Shown here one piece after another: positions 21,491 to 32,900 of a DNA stretch of 64,000 nt. Origin of the DNA: Fasciolopsis buskii (taxonomy: Eukaryota; Platyhelminthes; Trematoda; Plagiorchiida; Fasciolidae); the NCBI GenBank assembly GCA_008360955.1, contig LUCM01010038.1, forward strand, positions 141,015 to 205,014. The letters run 5' to 3'. Below the pieces are notes generated by a model. The model was given only the letters and a program-made list of their open reading frames with translations. It was not told the origin of the DNA and made no database searches. The first letter of the stretch is position 1; each line of letters opens with the position of its first letter. The translations under genes were made by a program, and so were the position numbers.

Positions 21491-24488
21491 ACAGATCCTC
21501 TCTATTCTTTCGGAAGTGATAGCAACTGGGAGATACCGCTGAGTATTTAGTAGCCTGGTGAACATTCGGATTTTCAGTTTTTGACTTGCCTCTTTCGTAG
21601 CGTTTTCTCAATACTACCCTTGCAAACGTAAATCAGGTACGTCTGAGCAATCGGTGTTATTGTGAGACAAAAAAAAATCGAGTCATTTAGTCCATCCCAT
21701 CCAGTTTGCCTTCCATGGTTTAACGTGGGTCCCTTCTCACTTGGCCAAGCAAGAACAAATTGACCTCAAACCAGCGGAAGCATTTCTCGTTTGCTAGTCA
21801 AAATCAGACATTGTGTTTAGCTTAATGCAATGCATAATCCATTTCTGGGCACAAGTCTTCGGTCCTATATTTCATTCTCGCCTTCTCCTCTAACCACCCA
21901 GCTTCGCTGAATCCGCTGCATGCTGTGCTTACTTTGCCACCATGTGGATTAGCACTACTTCTAATACTTTACTAACCATTATTACCTGCCCATTGTTTGA
22001 TTTGGCCAAGTACGTCCGTGTGACGAGATTTCATGTTGACCGTCTACGCTCACCAATTTTGTTTATTTCCCTAATCGGCTGACTGATAAGTGTTGCGGAT
22101 CGAATATAACCGTATTTTTCTTCCCCTTTTTTCGAGGTCGTGATCTGTTTGAGGCAAGCTGTGTTGGTTTCACTAGCTGTTTACCGATGAAGGACTTGAA
22201 AATATGAGTTTCATCCTCAGGGTTCTTTTCTCCATTAGTAGTTGACCATCTACCTGGACAGATGCGATTTATTAGGCTATTATGTGGTCCTTCCCCGTTC
22301 CAATTTTCCGGATAAGGGATATTTTTCCAAATCGTCTAGTACTCTGCGAGGCATCGTGCCTGAGGCATGTTATGGAAGAATCAATTTAGGCAAGTCGCTC
22401 ATTGGGAGTATCAATAAATCACGCAACCACTATTAAAAGATGGTTAATGTATAGATGCCTAACATAGAAAACGTAGGACCCTAAACGGTATCGATTGACC
22501 TAGATGTTTCTGCTTTGCAGTTATGCCGTTGTTAAATTTGTGCCTCGAGTGCAATATGATTTTTATGCATACTATGCCGCAATAGACATTACTCACTCTG
22601 TCTGCATTACAGGAATCTTCCTTAGTTAATAGTTGCAAAAGATCTGCATAGGTACGACAATGAAATGTTAAGTCAGTTTCCTGTACACCTTCAGTTGGTT
22701 GTATCTCCCTATTCTTTGTTTAGGGAACAAGTTCAAACTTGAGGTGAGGGTTTCACAAATGCGGCTGTAAACTGATCTTTGTTGTTATACATGGTAGACC
22801 ACCCTTCTCAGTTTATCTCTTATTTACCCCGGGTTGTCAAAATTACTTCTGGTCGCGATGAGAGGGTAATGGACTATACTTTCGACTCAGTCTTAAGAAT
22901 GTAGGCGCGAATCGATGATTTGATCTAAATTTCTCCGAAAAGTTAGATGACATCAACCCTTATGGATTTTGAAATACCTTAGGATCCGAAGTCGAATCCA
23001 AGACATCTCACGTGTGGCAAGCTAACTGGAAGAAAATCCGTAATCAGTTCTCATCGTCGGTTTCATTTGGAGCTAGATTCCCTGGAATCCACACGGCCTC
23101 ATGAGCCATTTCGAAATTCGGTTTCCGAATGTGACTACTATGGATGCATTTCAGTAGTCATTTGCAAAAGAAGTAATCGTTTGGTTAGTTGGACTGTTTC
23201 ATCCGCCGTTCAAACCTATTATTGTCCTGCGCACCATTGGCTAGATTCATGAAGTAGTTCATCTAAGATCAAAAATATATTATCAAAGGTTGCGGTAATT
23301 AACTTGAGGTCCCGAAATATTGGCTCCGTTGGTCCGATCAGTTTACAGTCGATAGACTATCGTAACCATGAGCCTTGTGGGATGAACCGACCGTATGCTG
23401 CCATGCTGGTCAAACGTCTTCGAGTCTCCGGTACACTCAATTTGACCACTTTACAAATAGCTACTGCTGGATGGGATGCATGTAGGTATCCCGGTCGTGC
23501 CGTATATTGCTTTGCACTATGATATCGCGTTAATCTGCACCTTGGTGCTCATGTGCTCCGATGGCGTTTGAAATGCAGGTTGCATCAACTGCGAAGAGCT
23601 CCTTAGTCTATCAATAAATTTTCCATAGGAGGGTGACTGAAAAGCTGGAATCGACCTATTGAACTCAATCTGCACTGATCATTTATTTGTAATTTTTTTC
23701 CTCGTGCTGATGTAATCAGTTGTGGCCTGACCTGTTTTATCGTGATACATTCTGGATATACGTTGGATTTTTCCTTTTCAGGATCCATCTCGGCTGGTTA
23801 TGGCATAACGAAACATTATTTTTAAAGAGGCGTGAACTCTGCAAATCTGTGAACGGACCGCGAAATTTGATGACCTCCTCATGAACCAAAATTAGGGTTT
23901 GCTGCTGCCACAAAGGACTTGGAAGTTTTCATTAAGTTCTAGTCACAGCTAAGAAGATATTGGGTTTGAGTAAGTGGGTCTAAGAAATTGGTGGTTCGCA
24001 ATGGTGACTTTTCAGAGCACTTTAAAACTATTTGGCTGACCGCCAGTATCAGCTAGCGCCACAGCTGCTCCGGCGTATGTCTCATGGTCATTTTCGACGC
24101 ACGTTTTGAATCGAATATGCACAATAATATCAAAGCCTCGGAATCTCACAAAGCACTGGGTTCCGGTGGCACTTTCTACACTATATCGAAAATTGCAGAG
24201 TTGTCCTTGTTGAGGAACTTCAAGTTCTTTTCTCCACGGTGCAGTTTCCTTAGTTTGTTCCTTCATTGTGAAGGGAATTGATTGTAGTCCTTAATAAGGA
24301 CTCACGTACGGGTTGCCCAATTAAAATGGTATTAAACTAATTCCACTGGCGTCCAGACTGTTGGCATCTGTGATCCTTGGCAGACTGTACACAACACTCA
24401 AGGGTCAAACTAATTTCCTTACCGGTCTTCGATTGGTCAACAAAACAGTCACTTTAGTAGTAGGGGATTGAATGTTTTACCATGTTTT
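21491..24488. other. Intergenic, nothing recognised
   Basis: About 3 kb of moderately AT-rich sequence. The longest open frames (61-85 codons) show no family resemblance, splice structure or repeats. Confidence 0.6.
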
Positions 24489-24596
24489 ACCATGTGATAT
24501 CATCGCTCAACTCACCATAAAGAAACCATGGAAGCACTGTGCGGCTGTTTCATCCTTGTTAGGTGAAGTTGGTGAAGTTCAAACCGTTCAGAGCCT

Positions 24597-24666
24597 GCCC
24601 GGTAGCGTAATGGCTAAGGCATCCGACTCAGAATCGTTCGACCCGGGTTCGCGTACCAGTTCGGGC
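24597..24666 (+). ncRNA. tRNA-like SINE head, copy 1 (Pol III type promoter)
   Basis: This 70-nt segment starts GCCCGGTAGCGTAATGGCTA and ends near TCGGGC. The ends pair as an acceptor stem of about six base pairs. It has an A-box-like TAGCGTAATGGCTAAGG and a B-box-like GGGTTCGCGTACC. The cloverleaf resembles eukaryotic tRNA of the D-arm GGCGCAATGGATAGCGC kind, with a possible CAG anticodon, but the anticodon and T stems pair poorly. A tRNA-derived SINE promoter is therefore much more likely than a working tRNA gene. It is followed directly by a hammerhead-like motif, as in schistosome SM-alpha SINEs. Confidence 0.65.
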
Positions 24667-24677
24667 GCGGTCGATAT

Positions 24678-24722
24678 GTACTGCTGATGATTCCTAACAA
24701 GGATGAAACAGCCGCACAGTGC
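24678..24722 (+). ncRNA. Degenerate hammerhead ribozyme motif, copy 1
   Basis: Stem I is GTACTG (24678-24683) with CAGTGC (24717-24722), fully paired with one G-U. The core CTGATGA is at 24684-24690. Stem II is TCCT with AGGA around the loop AACA (24692-24703), and GAAA is at 24705-24708. The closing 10.1-11.1 pair is U-U instead of G-C, and stem III (708-715) is eroded, with C in place of the U before the cleavage site. The order and spacing agree with the hammerhead of tRNA-derived SINEs in schistosomes. It is probably inactive as written. Confidence 0.5.
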
Positions 24723-24767
24723 TTCCATGGTTTCTTTATGGTGAGTTGAGCGATGATATCACATGGT

Positions 24768-25455
24768 GAATTATTTCATGGAAATAGTCATTATCTGTCG
24801 TTGTTGAAGCATCGTTATGCATTCCGAAGACCAATGGTCTCTGTGCTCCTAGACATTCGCGCAACCTTCGATTCAATCGGTAGGCCCGAAGTACAGATTC
24901 GTTTGTTGGAGAGCTTGAGTACCTGAAAGTCGTGTTGGTTTCAGAATCCCAGGTTGGACGAAGGCTTATAAATAACTTTAACAACAACCTTCACTAAAGT
25001 GGACTACTTTCTGTATTTTCATTTTTTTCACCTTCACCATTAAAAAAAGCCGTGGAAAGTTTTCTGCTCATTTTTTGTGACATTTTTGACACGAGTTAAA
25101 TCAAAGACGCATGCGCTATGGATTCTAAAGGCTACACCGCGGGAGGAAATGCGACCCAGGAATTTGGGGTGACATGGGACCATATAAATTTTCATTAGGT
25201 CAGGTTGTGGTAAGGAGGCGGGTGACAACGAATTATCCCCATTTATTTTTGAAGTGACGCCTTGGTTTGAGACATCGCATTTCCCTTATCCATCTGAACA
25301 TTGCAGAACGAAGACCAACACAGCGGGATGTTAACATTTCGTATTCCTCTTTTCAGCCGCTTACGTGAAAAAATCTGAGTATTATGTAACATTCAGTTGT
25401 CAGTTGCAGTGAATGTTTTCATGAAATAATTTACCATGTGATATCATCGCTCAAC
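24768..25455. other. 3' part of duplication copy 1 and spacer
   Basis: Bases 24768-25237 are the 3' part of duplication copy 1, and 25238-25455 are unique spacer. The spacer ends in a partial antisense copy (about 25410-25455) of the segment 24754-24775. No gene was recognised. Confidence 0.7.
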
Positions 25456-25471
25456 AAACCGCTCAGAGCCT

Positions 25472-25541
25472 GCCCGGTAGCGTAATGGCTAGGGCATCCG
25501 ACTCAGCATCGTTCGACCCGGGTTCGCGTACCAGTTCGGGC
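25472..25541 (+). ncRNA. tRNA-like SINE head, copy 2
   Basis: Same tRNA-like segment as at 24597-24666, with A-box-like and B-box-like motifs and the paired ends GCCCGG/TCGGGC. It differs by only a few bases, for example GGCTAGGGC instead of GGCTAAGGC. Confidence 0.63.
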
Positions 25542-25552
25542 GCGGTCGATAT

Positions 25553-25597
25553 GTACTGCTGATGATTCCTAACAAGGATGAAACTGCTATACAGTGC
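25553..25597 (+). ncRNA. Degenerate hammerhead ribozyme motif, copy 2
   Basis: Stem I is GTACTG with CAGTGC (25592-25597), the core CTGATGA is at 25559-25565, stem II is TCCT/AGGA, and GAAA is at 25580-25583. Here the U-A preceding the cleavage position is present (T25590, A25591), unlike in copy 1, but the rest of stem III does not pair. The 10.1-11.1 pair is again U-U. Confidence 0.5.
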
Positions 25598-26112
25598 TTC
25601 TATGGTTTCTTTATGGTGAGTTGAGCGATGATATCACATGGTGAATTATTTCATGGAAATAGTCATTATCTGTCGTTGTTGAAGCATCGTTATGCATTCC
25701 GAAGACCAATGGTCTCTGTGCTCCTAGACATTCGCGCAACCTTCGATTCAATCGGTAGGCCCGAAGTACAGATTCGTTTGTTGGAGAGCTTGAGTACCTG
25801 AAAGTCGTGTTGGTTTCATAATCCCAGGTTGGACGAAGGCTTATAAATAACTTTAACAACAACCTTCACTAAAGTGGACTACTTTCTGTATTTTCATTTT
25901 TTTCACCTTCACCATTAAAAAAAGCCGTGGAAAGTTTTCTGCTCATTTTTTGTGACATTTTTGACACGAGTTAAATCAAAGACGCATGCGCTATAGATTC
26001 TAAAGACTACACCGCGGGAGGAAATGCGACCCAGGAATTTGGGGTGACATGGGACCATATAAATTTTCATTAGGTCAGGTTGTGGTAAGGAGGCGGGTGA
26101 CAACGAATTATC

Positions 26113-28359
26113 ATCCAATATATACCATGCGGTAGAGTTGAGCTCCTCCGTGGGAATACTTTTTGACTTAGTGCGCCGATGATGTCGCCTTGACGAGTAA
26201 AATCGCGTGCAAAATCCAGTAGGTTTTGGTCGCCTGGCGATTGGAGTATCCACATTCTGTATTTGCGTACCGTCAACTAAGTACACTGGTTCTCGAAGGG
26301 TGCCACTTAGACCTGATGGTGGCCATTTAAAAATAGTTGATAATGTTAAGTACCCCGAGGGTTTGACGATAGCTGTCGGTTAAGTTAGGCAGGGTGTCAC
26401 GCCATGAATATCGAGTCTGAGCAGTTCTCGCGAAACTGCGAGACTTGTGGATTTGATAGGTCGCTCGGCTTTCTTTCAAGAGAAGATTGCACATTGTCCC
26501 AGTTCGTAATGCTGTTCGTTACCTTCACAAGTCGGGGAGGAATACATAGTGCGGAATTACGAGATGCATCGTCATGTGTCGGGTACTGATAGTCACCCAC
26601 TCTGTACTACCTTTGGTGGCTTGTAAGCGCATCCGTTTCCATTCCCGTGCTGGACAAAGCTCGAGAAAGCAATGTGACGGCCAGACTGTGACTTGGTGTA
26701 GAGATATGAAATCAACTTCGGACCTGGAATCGCTTGGAGCTCGTCGACTTTTTGGTTAGGGCCCAATGGTTGAGGTTTATCTTTTGTTGGTTCAGCATCG
26801 AATTCAGCGATCTGAATACTATGCGGCTTATCTCAGCTCCTGTGTTCATGAAAGATAAAACGAGATCGAAGATTATTGAAAGTATCCGGTACAACCCCTC
26901 AAAGGAAGACGTTTTGTGCTCCCCTTCGATTTGAATTTTTTGATTAACGTTTTCTAAAGGGGGTCCCATGTTACAACATGAAGTTGTATTCAGTATACCT
27001 GCCTGAAGATTGGATGCAGGAATATGTAGTCGGTCGACTAGCACGTCGAAAAGGATTATCCGATGAAACACGTTCCTAGATAAAATCCGCTGATTATTTC
27101 TCCGGAGACATTGGTCAATTTTATCTACGTCTGTTAATTTTAGCTTAAAAAGACTTCTAATTGAAAATACGATATACCAGTTTGTCTTGGATTCATTATT
27201 TTTCTTTCCAAATGATGTTTCATGCAAGCTGAGCTGATAAGACCTTGAACCACTTTCTTGTCCCACTCAGGACTTCTGCCAACTCCTTGTTTTAGTAAGT
27301 TTCCGTATATAATGGCATCTTCCTGTAGGTGTTTGCTGCTTTTTCAAGGTCAATGGTAACAAAGCGCTAAAATATATCCGATGGTCATTTCAAGGGCAGT
27401 CCAGTTTAGTTGATGATTCATGCTTGATCCACGACCATTCATCTCTTGCCGAGTATTGGCTAAAATTACGAGGGTGTTCATGGAAGGGCTAGAAATCTCT
27501 ACTGGTCCAGATGACATGGCAGTGGATTTCATTTTATGGTGAATCCATTTATGGATTACCACGGAGCCACTTGGTGGGCTCATCCGGTTTATTACACACT
27601 ATCAAACCGTTGTTCACAAACGGAAGTCAGAAATCGTGGAATATAGACAAGCCAAATACTATCAATATTCTAGGGAGTTAATTACCGTTACCTCGGTGCA
27701 TTGAATACAACGGCTATGGCGGATCGTGGGCCTTCAAATTTGGCCCTCCACCTCCGATTTTATTCATTTATCGCATCTCTGATGTTTTACAAAACCATCG
27801 TGAAGGACCAATGTTTCCCTATATTGGTGCCTTTTTGAATTCCCTACAGTGAATCGCCCATTCTGTTGAATTACGTGATTTCGGACTTCAAGTTAGAAAT
27901 TCAGTTCAACGCTGGTTTCCATCACTTCTTGAGTACCAAATAAAGCAAGCGAAGGGATGGATAGCTGTTCTCAGATATCCATATCATCATCGTTCAGTGA
28001 TAGACAGCAAGGCAGACCTCACTGACCACTGCTTTTTTCCCAAAGTTACATGTTTCTATAAAAAGAGCGAATATCTAATGGGAATAGGGAGGAATCCAAA
28101 ATAGGGCTCGATATAGTAGAAGAGTGTTCGACATATGCAGCACGTGGCCCAATAAGCGTAGTCCACTGAGTTTCATATATCGAGATAAGGTATCCTCAGA
28201 AAAAACACCCAATATTAGATTTCTCACCTCTACATTACTTACCCGGTCAGTCCATCCAATCCATGACTATTTTTACAACCGTACCCAGTTTATTTCTTTT
28301 TAAAATTCTAGGCCCTATCTCCTCCAAATTCCCTCGGGCGTTTTCCAAGAAACCGTCCG
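26113..28359. other. Intergenic, no gene recognised; 184-codon minus-strand frame
   Basis: Contains the longest open frame of the window on the minus strand (26712-27266, 184 codons). The reading is Ser/Leu/Ile/Asn-rich, with one stretch SFMNTGAEISRI that loosely resembles a retroviral-type aspartyl protease site (D replaced by N). No other Gypsy or Pao motif surrounds it. Further broken frames lie on the same strand at 26397-26600 and 25915-26286. It may be a decayed mobile element, but I cannot name one. Confidence 0.35.
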
Positions 28360-28860
28360 TCCTGCTTTTTTTCTCCCGTTAACAGGCAACATATTTCCCC
28401 CAGTTCCATTGGTTGCAAATTTGCTGATTACAGTGACTTGGCTGTCCTTACAGTACCAAAGGCAACCTTAGTCATCTGCTAGATAATCTAGTTGAGATCT
28501 ATAACTGGGCCTCTTCTAGTTCTCTATCACTGGACGCTATTAAACATGTTACTGTCTTCTTTGATCTTCAGCATGGTTCTAAGTCTTCATCTGTTTTTGT
28601 GACGTCCCATAGACAACAGTTAATTAAAAACACACGCGAAAAGATTCCTCTGTCTGTTACTTAGAAGTAGATTAGCCTTAATCTTTCTTGAACCAAAAAA
28701 TGTTGAATCTACGTTCCACAAGATGCGCAAGCTCTTCTTGTCATCTAGACTAGAAAGACCAGTAGTACCGCATGTACTTGTTTTCCAAAGTCTCACTTCA
28801 TGCATCCTCACTCTCTGACTCGGCATCTCCCCAGTATTCATTTCTGGCTAGAAGGGGGTG
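28360..28860 (+). pseudogene. LINE reverse-transcriptase remnant (CR1/jockey type)
   Basis: Plus-strand fragments in three frames follow the order of a CR1/jockey-type reverse transcriptase. CKFADYSDLAVLT near 28414 is the FADD catalytic box with the second Asp lost. GNLSHLLDNLVEIYNWASSS follows, then LSLDAIKHVTVFFDLQHGSK, the region after the catalytic box. FHKMRKLFLSSRLERPVVPH near 28718 is the helical segment towards the thumb. Frameshifts and stops separate the pieces and the catalytic box is mutated, so this copy is inactive. The match rests on recalled family patterns. Confidence 0.65.
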
Positions 28861-29909
28861 ATCTTATTCTTATCGTCACATTTGTAAAGTCGGCTATGCA
28901 TTGCAGTAGAGTGGTTTTCACTGTTCAAAATTAGTTTGATGCCTTTGCTAGATCAGCTGACCGTATTATCCAACATTAGGAGTTGCCTTCACTCAGCGCT
29001 ACTCAAGGTCTTTTCTAACTTTTCAACGGGATCCGGATTTAGGCTATTACTTTCTCCAACCTTTGTGTGTAGGAACAGTCTTGTTCATTATTTTGTTCAG
29101 CTATGCGTAAATCATAACTGGTGACAAAGCTAATATTTAAAAGTCGTATTTATACACATTTATTCTTCCCCACTAATGCTATTTTTCAAGCCGCTCTTTT
29201 ACCACAGTGCATAATGTTATGTATTTCCATTCATACTAATTGTTTTTGTTCTAGGTGAAACTCTATCGATATCTGGGCGCATAAAAGATTGTTTGACTTG
29301 AATGGGCTTGACTGTTACATCGCGATTACCTGGATGGTTGATAATGCCTCAAGTAATGATGTACGGTATCTTTACTAGGCTAACATTTTTAGACATGGTC
29401 TAGTTCACTGTGAGATCACCTACGGAGTCTTACTTAGAAGATACACTTTGTTTGGCAGCGGGATAGGGCATAATTCGCTCTTACTTCCAGTCCTGTGTTC
29501 ATCAATGTTTTAAGGCTTCACTATCATGTGAGCCATTAAATATATAGGGATCAGGCGGGAAAACTCATTGCCTTGGACCAACTTTTATAGCACACATGCG
29601 ACATGCGATCGGATCAGTTACACGCTGCGGTCTACCCCCCCTCCCAATCATCCAGGATTCTGAATTACGTGTTGTTTTATTCTTTGTGTCCTAGCTACCA
29701 ATACTTGGGAAAGTTACAGTATTCCCATTGTTTGCTTCGCTCATTGTTTATTGAATCGTTTAATACGTTTCCCTACTCATTTGCTTGTATAAGACAACTA
29801 CTTTTCATGGTTTCCTGAAGCGCTGCTTGATTTTCTCTGTAGCTTCCTGAACCCTCGATCGCCTGTTCAGGTTTATATTTCACTCAGCTGTAATTAATTT
29901 GGTGTAGTC
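28861..29909. other. Intergenic, nothing recognised
   Basis: About 1 kb with no repeats, splice patterns or family matches that I can see. Confidence 0.55.
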
Positions 29910-29999
29910 TATATATATATATTTATATATATATATATAAACATATATATATTTATATATATATAAACTTATATATATATATGTATATATGTATATATG
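29910..29999. repeat. TA-rich imperfect microsatellite
   Basis: Ninety bases of (TA)n interrupted by TTTA, AAAC and TG variants. It can fold back on itself. The regular interruptions (TATTTATA, ATAAACATA) suggest short duplications of about 20 bp. Confidence 0.93.
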
Positions 30000-32900
30000 C
30001 ACGATTTTGTGATATGGCGTCAACGGGCCATTGGTGACCACCATCTCTTTCATTCATCGATCATAAATAAATTCATTTGCTCACAATCACTCGGGGAATT
30101 AGGCGTCCATTATTTATCTTTTGAGAATCGTGATCAACTAAAATAGTGACGTGATTCTTTTTAGTATTTTGTATGCTTGCACACACGGTTTTATGCAGAC
30201 TTTTCAGAAGGCATATGACCTACTCCGTCTGATGCCGAACGAGAAGTCACACAGCTACAATTGGACCTCCAGGCACGTGTGATCTGACTAGATTGCATGC
30301 GCCTGTGGATGTGGGGTTAGGCTTGAGCGGGTGTATTTATGAGTCCAAATGCGAGCTGGCATGGACGAGCGTGATGGAATTCAGCCGAGAGGGCGAAATG
30401 AACTGGTTCCATGAAGACCGAATCTCTGTTTGCGACAGTGTAATGCCATTTTTGAGGTCCATTTTGTAAACACATTTGTAGCAACAAGTAGTTTGTATTT
30501 TTCGAAGAAAATATTTATGAAAAATAAAGAAAAAAACTTCGTTGTTTACATTATAGGCGCAAAGCTTTTGCTTTGTTTTGTTTTTGTGCCACCGTACAAC
30601 ACATCCGACTTGATCATGGTAAGTAGCCCTTGATGACTTAGTTCAGGCCCTCTCCAAGTTTTGTTTGTTTGAGGGCTAAGGTAAAGTGACGGAAACGTTT
30701 GTTTTACATTGCCAACTGGGCTTTTACGTTCTTCCACTGTACTGCTCCCGCATTCAATAAAGTGGTTGTTTTCAAGCGCGGATTTAACACGTTACTATAA
30801 ATACAAAAGTACACTGTTTCTTTACAAATAATTCACTTGCAGTTGACCTTGTGGATTTACAACAAACATTGAGGTTGTTGAACATTCAGTTCTGTAGCTT
30901 TTCTGTGCAGTCGTTTTTTCTTACATCTGAAACTCGGTTATTTCACTCCCCTCTATCGTGTCGGTCATTAAATTTCTTTTGCTCATCATGATTACGAATG
31001 ATTCCGTCCTTGATTTTAGCATAACATCCTTTTTTGCTCAGCACGCATGGCGATACTATCGGGCCTCACATGATTGACTTACATCGCTCCAATTTCCAAA
31101 TAAGATTTTTCACAAACCGGAATGCACGCTGCTCCAGGCTTGTTTGCTATGCATGGGTCAAAGTTCCAACGCGGCTTACCATCGAACCGCGGCGCATAGC
31201 GGGCGAGCCAAAAGATTTTCGTTATTTCGAATAGCCTGACAGTCGTTTAGTAGCGACCGGCTATCGTCTAGTTGCCTCGGGCTGTTTACAGCAGCTATGA
31301 ACGTGTTAGGATAAGCAAATAGTTTCTCACTGAAATTGCAGATATTAACGAAAATCATGGTACAGATTGTCAGGTCACGTTGGTGGGTCACAATAACGCA
31401 AGATTTGCCCATTTGTGTATTGTGTTGGGCAAACACGTGTTTATTTGACCGTGTGTTGGGCTCCTAAAACAGTCTGAGTCTACCAGACTACAACGGCTGG
31501 CAAGGGGCGGATATTTCCTTGCAGCATGTACAGCTATTCTGGCTCATTATTCGAACTCTGAGGCTTTAAATTGTAACAGGACCATGTCAGTTACTTCTTG
31601 GTCACAAAGATCACACAGGTGGCCGAATGTGGACTGCACATGGTCCGAAAACCCACAGAGTTTAGTTTATGGACATAAGCATGCGCTTTCCACGTATTCA
31701 TCATGTAGTCCTCCTTCAGCAGGACAGAAACGCAAGGTACCTTCATGATAATTGACTGAACATATACGACTGCAGTTGACCACCATTAATTTCACCCTGT
31801 TTATGAAAACAATTTGGAGCCAGCATTGCATTACCATATGCAATTTAAGCTTGGCGCATTAGTTCACATTTTCAAACCAGTTGCATGACCAGTGACCTTG
31901 AGGAAAATTTGTATCCTACTAACCTCGATAAGATCATGCAGGTGTAGCAAATGCATCTTGAGTTTCGAGGATGAATTACAGACCGCAGAGTTCATGGATC
32001 TTTCCATACATTTGCCTGCATAAGTACCGTTATTGTTGTCCCTCCCAAGGTGCACCTCTACGAATGCATACTGTGTAGAGGGTTGGTTAGCACTGCGGCG
32101 TGTCTGGGCTTGTTCAGTAAATCTTTCTCTGCTGCGATAATAGTGTTATAACACGTTGCACAAATCCTGTCTGAAAGAGACCGGCAAAACTATTTCATAG
32201 GGCGAAGCCAGTGGAGATCGGAACCAGCGTCTACTCAGTCAAATCGATAGTACCAGTCTATAATGCTCAAGTTAGCCTGAAAACTGACCATAATTGCAAG
32301 CAAGTCGTCACCAACCTGGTCTGTCTTCGGGGATATAGCAATAAGATGTACGCATGTTTTGAACTATGAATTGGTGTTACAGACTTTAATTTTTCTTGTT
32401 CAGTGCTATTTCTGCTCCACAACGAGTTTTTCAATGAAGCTAGGTATTCCAAAATATTTTTCTGAGCCTCAGAGCCATGCACTTTTGAATGACTATGGGT
32501 TTTGGCTCTCAGATGGTGGTACCCGGCTGTTGATTTGCAGATGGAAGTAGTCAGACTACAAAATTTACCAGTATTTAACTCAGAATCGGTCCTGTCGCTA
32601 ATTTGCAAAAGATGAAACTACACATCAAACTTTAGTTTTCCAAATGAAGAAATTTAATGAGGGATCAGAAGCATTCTATACAAGCTTTATGCCACTGGTG
32701 ATTCGACAATAAAGGACGGTCACGAACGGTCGGTGGCAGGAGATTCAGTTTCTAAAGTCCTTTCTTAGCCCAATCATTCAGCCAGGAAATAGTCTCGAAG
32801 TATTTCTTTCAGACAACTACTATATCTGATAAACCAATACAAAATGCAGTCACAATGTAGTCAGACAAACGTCCCTCGACCGGGGATCATCTAGTGAATT

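Larger units (their letters stand above)
24489..24767. repeat. Perfect 75-bp inverted repeat around a tRNA-like SINE head
   Basis: 24489-24563 and 24693-24767 are exact reverse complements (75 bp each) separated by 129 bp. The spacer holds a tRNA-like segment (24597-24666). The right arm begins inside the hammerhead-like motif, so the left arm is an antisense copy of the 3' part of the element. The second copy of the region keeps only part of the left arm (about 25410-25455). Confidence 0.9.
24581..25237 (+). repeat. 657-bp direct duplication, copy 1
   Basis: It is nearly identical to 25456-26112, offset exactly 875 bp with no indel. It contains the tRNA-like SINE head, the hammerhead-like motif and 3' sequence including a minus-strand open frame (24736-24987). 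The scattered differences are substitutions. A unique spacer of 218 bp separates the copies. Confidence 0.93.
25456..26112 (+). repeat. 657-bp direct duplication, copy 2
   Basis: Second copy of 24581-25237 at a constant +875 offset. It includes the tRNA-like head at 25472-25541 and the hammerhead-like motif at 25553-25597. The copies differ by substitutions, several of them in the stem III region and in the sequence matching the hairpin arm. Confidence 0.93.

Noticed and set aside
24597..24666. Functional tRNA gene
   Set aside because: The anticodon and T stems pair poorly, the segment is duplicated with a hammerhead-like motif behind it, and it fits a SINE promoter better.
25915..26286. 123-codon minus-strand open frame running out of the duplication
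   Set aside because: It crosses the boundary of duplication copy 2 into unique sequence, differs from copy 1 only because of that junction, and matches nothing known.
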